From contig NZ_JAJQQP010000004.1 of NCBI RefSeq assembly GCF_028994805.1, positions 372,001 through 436,000 on the forward strand: a DNA stretch of 64,000 nucleotides. The letters run 5' to 3'. This document shows, one piece after another, positions 33,591-42,792 of the stretch. Source of the DNA: Promicromonospora iranensis (GTDB lineage Bacteria; Actinomycetota; Actinomycetes; Actinomycetales; Cellulomonadaceae). Under the pieces are notes generated by a model. The model was not told the DNA's origin. It did no database searches and worked only from the letters and a program-made list of their open reading frames with translations. The translations under genes were made by a program, and so were the position numbers. Position 1 is the first letter of the stretch; each line of letters begins with the position of its first letter.

Positions 33591-34325
33591 TCGCACGATG
33601 ACCTCGTTGACGTCGACGTCGGCCGGCTGGCCCACGGCGAACGAGATGGCCCGCGCTATCGCGTCCGCCGGGATGGCGTTGCGGCGGTAGGTCCGCATCG
33701 CGTCCTGCGCGTCGGGGTCGGAGATGTGCTCGGCGAGCTCGCTCTCGACCACGCCGGGCGTGACCGTCGTGGTCCGGATGCTCGGGTCCGACTCGAGCCG
33801 GAGGCCCTCGGTGATCGCCCAGGCCGCGAACTTCGTGGCGGAGTAGACGGCCGACGTCGGGACGACCTCGTGCGCCCCGACCGACGCGACGGTCACGACG
33901 TGCCCGCCGCCCTGCCGCTGGAAGTGCGGCAGCACCGCGGCGATGCCGTGCAGCAGGCCCCGGACGTTGACGTCGATCATCTGGTTCCACTCGTCCACGA
34001 GCAGCGCGTCGAGCCGGGACAGCGGCATGATGCCGGCGTTGTTCACGATGACGTCGATCCGCCCGTGCTCCTCGGCGACGCGGTCCACGACGGCGCGCAC
34101 GTCGGCGGCGTCGGTCACGTCGAGCCGGTGGACGCTCGCCCGGCCGCCGTCGGCCCGGATGCGGGCGGCGAGGGCCTCCAGGCGGTCCGTCCGCCGGGCG
34201 CCGAGGGCCACGTGGTGCCCCTCGGCCGCGAGCCGGAGCGCGGTGGCCTCGCCGATGCCGCTGCTCGCGCCGGTGACGAGGACGATCTTGGCGGTGCTGT
34301 TCGGGGTGTTCGCCTCTGTGCTCAT
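33573..34325 (-). CDS. SDR family oxidoreductase
   Basis: 250 aa from ATG at 34325 (MSTEANTPNSTAKIVLVTGASSGIGEA), a normal N-terminus. No clear ribosome site is seen, so the start may be leaderless. The motifs VTGASSGIGEATALRLA, VNNAGIMP, VVTVASVGAHE (Ser) and YSATKFAAWAI (Tyr-Lys) give a full active site of the NADP-dependent short-chain type. GVVESELAEHI follows the fold to its C-terminus. It is divergent from an XRE/MmyB regulator, with a conserved palindrome between them, repeating the SDR-regulator arrangement seen at 9-11 kb. Confidence 0.88.
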   Translation of the reverse strand: MSTEANTPNSTAKIVLVTGASSGIGEATALRLAAEGHHVALGARRTDRLEALAARIRADGGRASVHRLDVTDAADVRAVVDRVAEEHGRIDVIVNNAGIMPLSRLDALLVDEWNQMIDVNVRGLLHGIAAVLPHFQRQGGGHVVTVASVGAHEVVPTSAVYSATKFAAWAITEGLRLESDPSIRTTTVTPGVVESELAEHISDPDAQDAMRTYRRNAIPADAIARAISFAVGQPADVDVNEVIVRPAAQR

Positions 34326-34352
34326 GGATCCAGGCTGCGACGTCGCGTCGGG

Positions 34353-34378
34353 CCCAGGAAGGACGCCGTCCTCCTGGG
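34353..34378. promoter_or_regulatory. Near-palindromic operator between SDR and XRE genes
   Basis: CCCAGGA (34353-34359) with TCCTGGG (34372-34378), enclosing GGACG-C-CGTCC. The same core and flanks occur at 5225-5245 beside another regulator of this class. This one has 1 or 2 extra bases between flank and core, so the two are not exactly the same length. Confidence 0.6.
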
Positions 34379-34425
34379 TGCAGCACACCCTGGTTACGCG
34401 CGGCAGCCTGAGTACGGTCGATGGC

Positions 34426-35253
34426 ATGACCGCATCACCGCTCGGCGACTACCTGCGCAACAGACGTGCGCAGCTGACCCCGGAGGCGCTCGGCCTGCCC
34501 GTCTACGGGAGGCGTCGCGTCGTCGGCCTGCGGCGGGAGGAGGTGGCCATGCTGACCGGCGTCAGCGTGGACTACTACGTCCGGCTCGAACAGGGCCGTG
34601 AGGTGAGCCCGTCACCGCAGGTCCTGGACTCGCTCGGCGAGGTGCTGCGGCTGGACGACGACGGCCGCCAGCACCTCTACCGCCTGGCCGGGCTCAGCCC
34701 TCGTCCGGCGGTCCCGGCGGCGGTCGAGGAGGTGGACAGCTCGCTGCTCGAGCTCATGCTCTCCTGGCGGGACAGCCCGGCGCTGGTGCTCGGACGGGCC
34801 TTCGACGTGCTGGCGAGCAACCAGCTGGGTGAGGCGCTGTTCGGCGGGTTCCCGTTCTCGCAGAACCTGACCCGCGTGACCTTCCTCGACCCGGCGGCGC
34901 GCAGCTTCTACCCGGACTGGCACGACGTCGCCCAGAACACCGTGGCCGGGCTGCGCCTGGCCGACGGGCTCACACCGGGCGACCCGGCGATCCGCGGGGT
35001 CGTCGACGAGCTCCGGATCAAGAGCCCGGACTTCGGCCGGATGTGGGACCAGCACGACGCCCGCGGCAAGCGGCTGACCAGCAAGCGTTTCCTGCACCCC
35101 GAGGTCGGCCACATGGAGCTGCGGGTGCATGTGTTCGACGTGCGCGGTGCGCCGGGGCAGGAACTGGTGGTCTACCACGCCACCCCGGGCTCACCGGCTG
35201 CTGAGGCGCTGACCCTGCTCGGGACGATCGCCGCGACGCGAGCCGTCGGCTGA
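34426..35253 (+). CDS. XRE-family regulator with MmyB/MLTR-like ligand domain
   Basis: 275 aa. The HTH (about residues 5-70) reads LGDYLRNRRAQLTPEALGL, GLRREEVAMLTGVSVDYYVRLEQGREVSPS and VLDSLGEVLRL. The ligand-binding half keeps the family pattern (WRDSPALVLGRAFDVLASN, FLDPAARSFYPDW, FLHPEVGHMELRVHVF and LVVYHATPGSPAAEALTLLG). It is the third paralogue in the window and, like the others, lies beside an SDR gene. It probably binds the palindrome at 34353 and controls both itself and the SDR. NhaA follows 28 nt downstream and could be read through. Confidence 0.85.
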   Translation: MTASPLGDYLRNRRAQLTPEALGLPVYGRRRVVGLRREEVAMLTGVSVDYYVRLEQGREVSPSPQVLDSLGEVLRLDDDGRQHLYRLAGLSPRPAVPAAVEEVDSSLLELMLSWRDSPALVLGRAFDVLASNQLGEALFGGFPFSQNLTRVTFLDPAARSFYPDWHDVAQNTVAGLRLADGLTPGDPAIRGVVDELRIKSPDFGRMWDQHDARGKRLTSKRFLHPEVGHMELRVHVFDVRGAPGQELVVYHATPGSPAAEALTLLGTIAATRAVG

Positions 35254-35281
35254 CGCCGCCGGGCTCTGTCAAACTTGACCC

Positions 35282-36682
35282 GTGACAGACCGGATCCCCA
35301 CCGGCGTTCCGACCCGGCCGGGACCCCGGCCTCGGGTGGACATCCCGTACCCTCGCTTGTCCCCAGGCCTGCGCAGCTACTTCGCCACGGAGGGCGGGGG
35401 CGCGACGCTCCTGCTGGCGGCGTCGGCCATCGCGCTCGTCTGGGCGAACGTGGGGGGCCACTCCTACCACGACGTGTGGGAGACCCCGGTCAACCTCACG
35501 GTCGGCACCTGGGAGCTGCACCTCTCGCTGCACCACTGGGTGAACGACTTCCTCATGGCGGTGTTCTTCTTCGTGGTCGGCGTCGAGGTCAACCGCGAGC
35601 TCACCGTCGGCGAGCTGCGCACCTTCCGCGCCGCGTCCGTGCCGCTCTTCGGGGCGATCGGCGGGTTGGTCGTCCCGATCGGCATCTATCTGCTGATCAA
35701 CCCGTCCGGGCCGGACGCGTCCGGCTGGGGCCTGCCGATGTCCACGGACACGGCCTTCGTCATCGGTGTGCTCGCGCTGGCGGGTCCCCGGTGCCCGGAC
35801 CAGCTGCGCGTCTTCCTGCTGACGCTGGCGATCTTCGACGACATCGGCGCCATCGCACTGCTCGGCATCTTCTACTCCGACGCGCTCTCCCCGGGCGCGC
35901 TGGCGCTCGCGGCCCTGCTGACGGTGGTGCTGTTCGCGATGCGCTGGATCGGCGTCTGGCAGATTCCCCCGTACCTGCTGGTGGGCCTGATCCTGTGGGT
36001 CGCGGTGCTCGAGTCCGGGCTGCACCCGACGCTCGCCGGCGTCGTCGTGGGCCTCGCGGTCCCGACCGCCCGTCGCGGGCAGGACGACGAGGCACGCCGA
36101 CATCTCGGGTGGTACGCGCGTGCCCTCATGGAGGAGCTCGACCCCGCCCGCTCACGACTCGCCGTCAGCGCCGCGCGGTCGGCGGTCCCCACGAGCGACC
36201 GCATCCTCGACGCGCTGCACCCGGTGAGCTCGTACTTCGTCGTGCCGGTGTTCGGGCTGGCCAACGCGGGCGTCGTGCTGTCCGGGGAGTCCATCAGCGC
36301 CGCCATGACCAGCCCGGTCACGATCGGTGTGCTGGTGGGCCTCGTGCTCGGCAAGGGGATCGGCGTCTTCGCCGGTGCGGCGCTCGCGCTCGTGACCGGC
36401 ATGGGCAGGCTGCCGGGCCAGGTGCGCTACGGGCACCTCGCCGGCGGCGCGTTCCTGTGCGGCATCGGCTTCACCATCGCGCTGTTCGTCAGCGAGCTCG
36501 CCTTCGACGACGAGGCCCTGATCAACGAGGCCAAGGTGGGCATCATCGTCGGATCGATCCTGTCCGGGGTCATCGGCGTGCTGGTGCTCCGGTACTTCGG
36601 CAACCGCCTGCCGCTGTGCTCGCCGCACGAGGCCTCGGGTCCGCCGCCGCTGCCCGAGGGGGCGTGGCGCCCGCCGGCGTGA
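35282..36682 (+). CDS. nhaA: Na+/H+ antiporter NhaA
   Basis: 466 aa from GTG. About twelve membrane segments are visible, beginning with GGGATLLLAASAIALVWANV. The functional core is conserved: WGLPMSTDTAFVIGVLAL (equivalent of the Asp133 assembly) and LTLAIFDDIGAIALLG, whose paired Asp residues match the ion-binding Asp163-Asp164 of the E. coli protein. FFFVVGVEVNRELTVGEL and the late GIGFTIALFVSELAF also fit. It exchanges Na+ for H+ across the inner membrane. A hydrophilic C-terminal tail ends in a Pro-rich stretch encoded within GC-rich tandem repeats. No thioredoxin-like extension is fused. Confidence 0.93.
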   Translation: MTDRIPTGVPTRPGPRPRVDIPYPRLSPGLRSYFATEGGGATLLLAASAIALVWANVGGHSYHDVWETPVNLTVGTWELHLSLHHWVNDFLMAVFFFVVGVEVNRELTVGELRTFRAASVPLFGAIGGLVVPIGIYLLINPSGPDASGWGLPMSTDTAFVIGVLALAGPRCPDQLRVFLLTLAIFDDIGAIALLGIFYSDALSPGALALAALLTVVLFAMRWIGVWQIPPYLLVGLILWVAVLESGLHPTLAGVVVGLAVPTARRGQDDEARRHLGWYARALMEELDPARSRLAVSAARSAVPTSDRILDALHPVSSYFVVPVFGLANAGVVLSGESISAAMTSPVTIGVLVGLVLGKGIGVFAGAALALVTGMGRLPGQVRYGHLAGGAFLCGIGFTIALFVSELAFDDEALINEAKVGIIVGSILSGVIGVLVLRYFGNRLPLCSPHEASGPPPLPEGAWRPPA

Positions 36683-36741
36683 CGCCCGCCGGCGTGACGC
36701 CTGCGGCGGGGCGCCTGCCGGCGGGCGCCTGCCGGCGGGGC
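36668..36741 (+). repeat. Short GC-rich tandem repeats at the nhaA 3' end
   Basis: Two copies of a 15-bp unit (CGCCCGCCGGCGTGA, 36668-36697), the first containing the nhaA stop. They are followed by two copies of a related 14-bp unit (GGGCGCCTGCCGGC, 36709-36736). Likely slippage products. Confidence 0.6.
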
Positions 36742-36743
36742 GT

Positions 36744-36861
36744 AGTGAGTTCGGTCCTTTGCACAGGCGGCTGATCGAGATCGGTCCGTTGCTCTGAGAT
36801 CGGTCGGTTGATTGACCGATGTCAGAGCAAGGGACCGAAGTCAGTGAGTTCGGTCCTTTGC
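36744..36861. repeat. Compound intergenic hairpin flanked by direct repeats
   Basis: A 29-nt arm (36777-36805) pairs with 36814-36842 with four mismatches over an 8-nt loop. The 19-bp sequence AGTGAGTTCGGTCCTTTGC occurs on both sides (36744-36762 and 36843-36861). The word TCGGTCC-N-TTGC is thus present four times in orientation +,+,-,+. Within the arm, ATCGGTC is repeated at 19-bp spacing. It lies between the converging nhaA and BTAD genes. Confidence 0.75.
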
Positions 36862-36871
36862 CGCACCCGAC

Positions 36872-38953
36872 TCACTCGCCGACGCCGTCGGTGAGGAACT
36901 CCGTCAGGGCAGCCAGGTGATCCCCGACCGGCCCGGCGGTCAGGACGCCGCTGCCCGCCGACACCTCGTCGCCTGCCGGGGTGAGCGCCGTCCGGGCGCG
37001 CTCGGCGACCCGGCGGTCGCCGACCGCGATCGCCGCGCGCCCCGCCAGGATCCACAGCGCCTCGGCGAGCAGGCCGGGCGGCGGGTCAGGGATGCGGCGG
37101 ACGGCGGCTGCCGCATCGGCGTCGGCTCCGCGGGCCAGGAGCAGGTGTGGCAGCGCCCACGGTGCGTAGGGTCCCCAGCGGGCACTGTCCGGGTCGCCGC
37201 CAGCCGGGCAGTGACCGCCGTCAGCTGCGCCGCCGCCATCCGCATCCCCGCCGACCGCATCCCCGCCGACCGCGCCGCCGCCCGGACCTGTGCCCGCTGA
37301 ACCGCCGTCGGCCGGCAGGCCGTGCCACACCCGCAGCGCGAGCACCGCCAGCGGGAGCAGGCCCTCGGAGAGGCCGGGCATGCCGGACCCGCCGAGCAGC
37401 GTCGCGGCGTCGCGGTACGCCTGCTCCGCGACCTCGGCGGGGGCGCCCGACGCCGCGAGCCGCACCGCCGCGAACCACCGCGTGAACACCTCGACCAAGG
37501 GCCGCTCGTACCTTCCGCCCAGCGCGGCGGCGGCGTCCGCGTGCTGCTGCGCCGTGTCCCACCGACCGAGGGCCGACTGTGCCTGCATCCGCACCAGGTG
37601 CCCCAGGATCTCGAAGGTGCTCAGCCCGTGCCGGGCCGCCAGGGTCACCAGCTCGGCGCCGATCCTGTCCCGCTCGGGAGTCAGGCCCGTGTGGCCGAAG
37701 GCCGTCAGGTACCGGCCGGCCAGGGCGAACGCCAGGACCGCGGGATCGCCCGCCTGGCGAGCGAGGTCCTCGGCCCGGCGGGCAGCCTCGGGCCCCCGCG
37801 GCCCGGGCAGGCCGCGGGACTCGATGGCGACGGTCGCCAGCAGCCTGGAGCGGACGGCGTCGGGCGCCTCCTCGGGGAGCGCGGCCAGCGTGCGCTCCGC
37901 TGCGGCAACCACCTCGGCGGCCAGGTCCGCGTCGTCGGACCGGGTCCACGCTCCGGGGACGTTGAACGCGCCGATCACCCGGGCGGTGAGCTCCGGGTCG
38001 CTGAGCTGTTCCGCGGCGCGGACGGCGGCCACCCGCTGGGACCGGGCCGCGGCCAGGCCTTCGCCGCCGGTCAGCGCCAGGGTGCGCAGGAGCGTCGCGG
38101 TGGACTCCAGCCGGCCACGGGCGCCGGCCGCCACCACGCGTTCGTAGGCGGAGGTGGTGTCCCGCCAGACATCGTCGGGGGAGGCCGCGTCGGCACCGAC
38201 CTCGTGCCGCAGCACCTGACCCTCCAGCTCCGCGAGCCGCGGACCCGGGTCGACGCCGAGCTCGCCGGCCAGCATCGCCCGCGCCCGCCGGAGCACGGCC
38301 AGCGCGTCCCCCTGCCGCGCGGACCGGTACAGGGCGAGCGCGAGCAGGCGCCACCCCTCCTCGCGCCACGGGTGCTCGGCCACGTGTGCGTCCAGAGCCG
38401 GTACGACGTCGGCCGCGTCTCCGAGCGAGATCCGTACCTCGGCGCGGCGTTCGGTGGCGACCAGCCGCAGCTCGGTCAGCCGGGCCCGTCCGGTGACCGC
38501 CCACGGCTGGTCCAGCCCTGCGTAGGGCGTGCCGCGCCACGCGTCGAGCGCCTGGTCGAGCGTGGCGCGGGCGGCGGCGGGTGCGAGGTCGCGTGCGCCG
38601 GACACCGCCGCCTCGAACGCCCAGGCGTCGACGTCGACGCCGCGCAGCGCGTACCCCGGGCCGTCGGTCACGAGCAGCCGGGCGGGGGTGCGCGCCGTCC
38701 GCCCGGGCTCGAGGCCGCGACGCAGCGCCGCCACGAACGTGCGCACGGCGGCCAGCGCGCCCTGCGGCGGCTCGTCCCAGAGGTCCTCGACCAGCCGGTC
38801 GGCGGTCACGACCCGCCCGCCCGCGGCGACCAGGCGCGCGAGGACCGCGCGCTGGCGCGGGCCGCCGAGGGCAGCCTCCGCGCCGTCGACCCATGCCGTC
38901 ACGGGGCCGAGCACCCCGACCCGTACGTGCTCACTCATCGCTTGCTCATTCAC
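36872..38953 (-). CDS. BTAD-domain (AfsR/SARP-type) transcriptional regulator
   Basis: 693 aa. The ATG at 38953 has AGGA 6 nt upstream; an in-frame ATG lies at 38938. Residues 8-100 form an OmpR-type winged helix (VRVGVLGPVTAWVDGAEAALGGPRQRAVLARLVAAGGRVVTADRLVEDLW). Residues 105-250 are the bacterial activation domain (GVDVDAWAFEAAVSGA, LRLVATERRAEVRISLGDA, HPWREEGWRLLALALYRSARQGDALAVLRRARAML). The remaining 440 residues are helical, TPR-like, with a Gly/Ala/Asp low-complexity run near residues 565-600. No NB-ARC ATPase (P-loop) is visible, unlike AfsR itself. Its start lies only 18 bp from that of the divergent hydrolase. Confidence 0.85.
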   Translation of the reverse strand: MNEQAMSEHVRVGVLGPVTAWVDGAEAALGGPRQRAVLARLVAAGGRVVTADRLVEDLWDEPPQGALAAVRTFVAALRRGLEPGRTARTPARLLVTDGPGYALRGVDVDAWAFEAAVSGARDLAPAAARATLDQALDAWRGTPYAGLDQPWAVTGRARLTELRLVATERRAEVRISLGDAADVVPALDAHVAEHPWREEGWRLLALALYRSARQGDALAVLRRARAMLAGELGVDPGPRLAELEGQVLRHEVGADAASPDDVWRDTTSAYERVVAAGARGRLESTATLLRTLALTGGEGLAAARSQRVAAVRAAEQLSDPELTARVIGAFNVPGAWTRSDDADLAAEVVAAAERTLAALPEEAPDAVRSRLLATVAIESRGLPGPRGPEAARRAEDLARQAGDPAVLAFALAGRYLTAFGHTGLTPERDRIGAELVTLAARHGLSTFEILGHLVRMQAQSALGRWDTAQQHADAAAALGGRYERPLVEVFTRWFAAVRLAASGAPAEVAEQAYRDAATLLGGSGMPGLSEGLLPLAVLALRVWHGLPADGGSAGTGPGGGAVGGDAVGGDADGGGAADGGHCPAGGDPDSARWGPYAPWALPHLLLARGADADAAAAVRRIPDPPPGLLAEALWILAGRAAIAVGDRRVAERARTALTPAGDEVSAGSGVLTAGPVGDHLAALTEFLTDGVGE

Positions 38954-38971
38954 GTCCTGGAGATTCGGGGC

Positions 38972-39847
38972 ATGACACAGTCAATCCCTGAGTTCGAGTA
39001 CCAGCGCGTCGCCGTGGGCGACGTCGTCCTCAACGTAGCGGTCGGTGGCTCCGGCAGCCCGGTCGTGCTGCTGCACGGTTTTCCGCAGACGCACCTCATG
39101 TGGCGCCACGTCGCCGCGGGTCTCGCGGACGACCACACGGTGATCGTCCCGGACCTGCGCGGTTACGGTGCGAGCGACAAGCCCGCCGAGCAGGGCACCG
39201 ACACCTACTCGAAGCGGACCATGGCCCAGGACGTGGTGGCGCTCGCCGGCGCGCTGGGCCACGAGAGGTTCGCCCTGGCCGGCCACGACCGGGGTGCGCT
39301 CGTCGCGCTCCGCGCCGGCCTGGACCACCCCGACCGGGTCACCCATCTGGCCATCCTCGACGTGCTGCCCACCCTCGACATGTGGGGCGTGCTGCACGGC
39401 GCCGACGCGGCCGTCGCGTTCCACCTGTACCTCATGGCGCAGCCGCCCGGGCTGCCCGAGCGGATGATCGAGGCCTCCGCCGACGACTTCTTCGGGTTCT
39501 TCCTCGACGCCTGGGGCGCCGGACCCGACGCGATCCCCGCCGAGATCCGGGCTGAGTACCTGCGCGCCTCGCGGGAGGCGGTGCCGTCGATCGTGGCGGA
39601 CTACCGCGCGTCGGCGGGGGTCGACGTCGAGCACGATGCCGCTGACAAGGCTGCCGGACGGCGCCTGACGATGCCGCTCACGGTGCTCCAGCAGGACTGG
39701 GGCGCGGCGCTCGGCTACGACGCCGCGGGCCTCTGGTCGGCCTGGGCGGACGACCTGGAGCACCGCACCCTGGACGCCGGGCACTTCATGGCCGAGCAGT
39801 CACCGCACGAGGTGGTGGGCCACCTGCGGGCACTCCTGGCGCGGTAG
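38972..39847 (+). CDS. Alpha/beta hydrolase (epoxide hydrolase/haloacetate dehalogenase-like)
   Basis: 291 aa, with GGAGA 9 nt upstream. HGFPQTHLMWRHV (oxyanion loop), VPDLRGYGASDKP, the nucleophile elbow AGHDRGAL with Asp106, and DAGHFMAEQSPHEV (catalytic His) place it with Asp-nucleophile hydrolases. The overall pattern is closest to fluoroacetate dehalogenases. However, the second substrate arginine after the elbow (RGxxR) is replaced (RGALV), and the His-Trp halide pair reads His-Leu (FHLYLMAQPPGLPE). Dehalogenation is therefore doubtful, and epoxide or ester hydrolysis is as likely. It is divergent from the BTAD regulator and converges on the DsbA-like gene with 3 nt between stops. Confidence 0.82.
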   Translation: MTQSIPEFEYQRVAVGDVVLNVAVGGSGSPVVLLHGFPQTHLMWRHVAAGLADDHTVIVPDLRGYGASDKPAEQGTDTYSKRTMAQDVVALAGALGHERFALAGHDRGALVALRAGLDHPDRVTHLAILDVLPTLDMWGVLHGADAAVAFHLYLMAQPPGLPERMIEASADDFFGFFLDAWGAGPDAIPAEIRAEYLRASREAVPSIVADYRASAGVDVEHDAADKAAGRRLTMPLTVLQQDWGAALGYDAAGLWSAWADDLEHRTLDAGHFMAEQSPHEVVGHLRALLAR

Positions 39848-39850
39848 CGG

Positions 39851-40441
39851 CTAGCGGCCGAAGCGGGCACGCTTGCGCGACATCGCCATCGTGTCCCGCA
39901 GGTCGGTCACCGTCACGTCGCCCATGTAGGGCTTGCCGTTGACGAACAGCGTGGGCGTACCGTGCACCCCGGCGTCGATGCCCGCCTGGTAGTCCTTGCG
40001 GACGGCCGTGGCGAACCGCTGCGCCGGGTCGCCCACCAGCGCGGCGGTGTCCAACCCGAGCTGCTCGCCGTACCGCACGATGGACGCGTCGTCGAGCCTG
40101 TCCTGGTTCTTGAAGAGCAGCCCTGCCATCGGCCAGAAGACTCCCTGGTGGCCGGCGGCCTCGGCGGCGAGAGCCGCCGTCAGGGCGTACGGGTGCGGCT
40201 CGAACAGAGGGAAGTGCCGCCACACCAGGCGGACCTGGCCGTCCGAGCCGTTGACGAGCTCGTGGAGCACGGGCTTGGCCGCGCCGCAGTACGGGCACTC
40301 GAAGTCGCCGAACTCCGTGATCGTGAAGGGCGCCTCCGGGTTGCCGTACGCCCAGCGGAACGCGAAGTCACCCTCGTGCGGGCCGCTCTGCAGGGCGAGC
40401 GGCGCGGCGTCCAGGGTGCCGTCGGACTCTTCGTTCGTCAT
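39851..40441 (-). CDS. DsbA-family thioredoxin-fold protein
   Basis: 196 aa, with GGGAGA 8 nt before the ATG. FGDFECPYCGAAKPVL carries a CPYC redox centre (near residues 50-53) at the start of the thioredoxin fold. GVHGTPTLFVNGKPYMGDVTV supplies the cis-Pro loop. The helical insertion between them (AAEAAGHQGVFWPMAGLLFKNQDRLDD) is of DsbA type. There is no signal peptide or membrane anchor, so it is cytoplasmic, unlike DsbA proper. It resembles the thioredoxin-like domain sometimes fused to NhaA in actinobacteria, though here it stands alone 3 kb from nhaA. It may be an oxidoreductase for unknown thiols. Confidence 0.85.
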   Translation of the reverse strand: MTNEESDGTLDAAPLALQSGPHEGDFAFRWAYGNPEAPFTITEFGDFECPYCGAAKPVLHELVNGSDGQVRLVWRHFPLFEPHPYALTAALAAEAAGHQGVFWPMAGLLFKNQDRLDDASIVRYGEQLGLDTAALVGDPAQRFATAVRKDYQAGIDAGVHGTPTLFVNGKPYMGDVTVTDLRDTMAMSRKRARFGR

Positions 40442-40492
40442 GGTCTCATTCTCCCACCAGCCGGCAGATGGAGCCGGCGTCAGGCACCGGAA

Positions 40493-42030
<1,538 letters not shown>

Positions 42031-42061
42031 CGTCTGGCGGCGGAGGTGCCGCCGCGAGTAG

Positions 42062-42119
42062 TCGGTAAAAGGTCAGGTCATCGGTAACTCGGGTTACCGA
42101 TGACCTGACCTTTTACCGA
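42062..42119. repeat. Perfect 27-bp hairpin with internal repeats
   Basis: Arms 42062-42088 and 42093-42119 are exact complements with the tetraloop TCGG. Within each arm the word TCGGTAA occurs twice, 19 bp apart (42062 and 42081), with the same internal spacing as in the compound hairpin near 36.8 kb. No T-tract follows. It probably acts as terminator for the upstream hydrolase, but stem perfection exceeds what that needs. Confidence 0.75.
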
Positions 42120-42222
42120 TCACCTGGGGCCGTGGCGGCCGCCGGCGGTGGTGGCCTGATCCGTCCGGTGTGCGACTCGATCCGGCCTCCCGGTCGGGTG
42201 CCGACGCGGACAGACTGGAGGC

Positions 42223-42792
42223 ATGAACAGAGCCCTGATCGTCATCGATGTCCAGGAGTCCTTCCGCGTGCGTCCGGAGTGGGCGAACACGCTCAACCCG
42301 ACGGTCGCGGAACCGGTGAACCGGCTCGTCGGCCTGGCCCGCGCGGCCGGAGACCTCGTCGTCTGGGTGCTGCACACCGAGCCCGGGACGGGCAACGCGT
42401 TCGACCCGGAGTCCGGCGAGGTCCGGTTCTTCGCGGAGCTGAGCGAGCCGCGGCCCGGGGAGCCCGTGCTGCGCAAGACCTCGCACAACGCCTTCACCAC
42501 GACCAACCTGCAGCAGATCCTCACCGCGCACGGCGTGGGGGAGCTGCGCGTCTGTGGCATCCGGGCCGAGCAGTGCGTGGAGACCACCACACGGGTCGGT
42601 TCCGACCTCGGCTACGCCATGACGTTCGTCAGCGACGCCACCAGCACCGACCCGCTCGGCCGGTTCAGCGCCGCCGACATCCTGGAGCGCACCGAGGCCG
42701 TGCTCCGTGACCGGTTCGCGCGCATCGCCACCGTCGCGGAGCTCGAGACGGAGGCGGGCGCCGGGGCGGGCGTGACAGCATCGGCAGGGTGA
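42223..42792 (+). CDS. Isochorismatase-family cysteine hydrolase
   Basis: 189 aa. The catalytic triad of the family is intact: Asp9 in ALIVIDVQESF, Lys85 in VLRKTSHNAFTTT, and Cys118 in GIRAEQCVETTTRVG. The hydrophobic strand before each residue fits the Rossmann-like fold. Members hydrolyse amides or vinyl ethers (isochorismate, nicotinamide, ureidoacrylate and others); the substrate cannot be fixed. The C-terminus is an Ala/Gly-rich tail. The stop overlaps the next start by 4 nt, so it is translationally coupled to the GlxA-type regulator, a common pairing. Confidence 0.88.
   Translation: MNRALIVIDVQESFRVRPEWANTLNPTVAEPVNRLVGLARAAGDLVVWVLHTEPGTGNAFDPESGEVRFFAELSEPRPGEPVLRKTSHNAFTTTNLQQILTAHGVGELRVCGIRAEQCVETTTRVGSDLGYAMTFVSDATSTDPLGRFSAADILERTEAVLRDRFARIATVAELETEAGAGAGVTASAG

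Noticed and set aside
35018-36103. A minus-strand open frame opposite nhaA
   Set aside because: Its product is a charged low-complexity string, and the NhaA frame is certain from its paired Asp motif.
36668-36861. A CRISPR-like array
   Set aside because: The repeats are 14-19 bp, mixed in orientation and without regular spacers.
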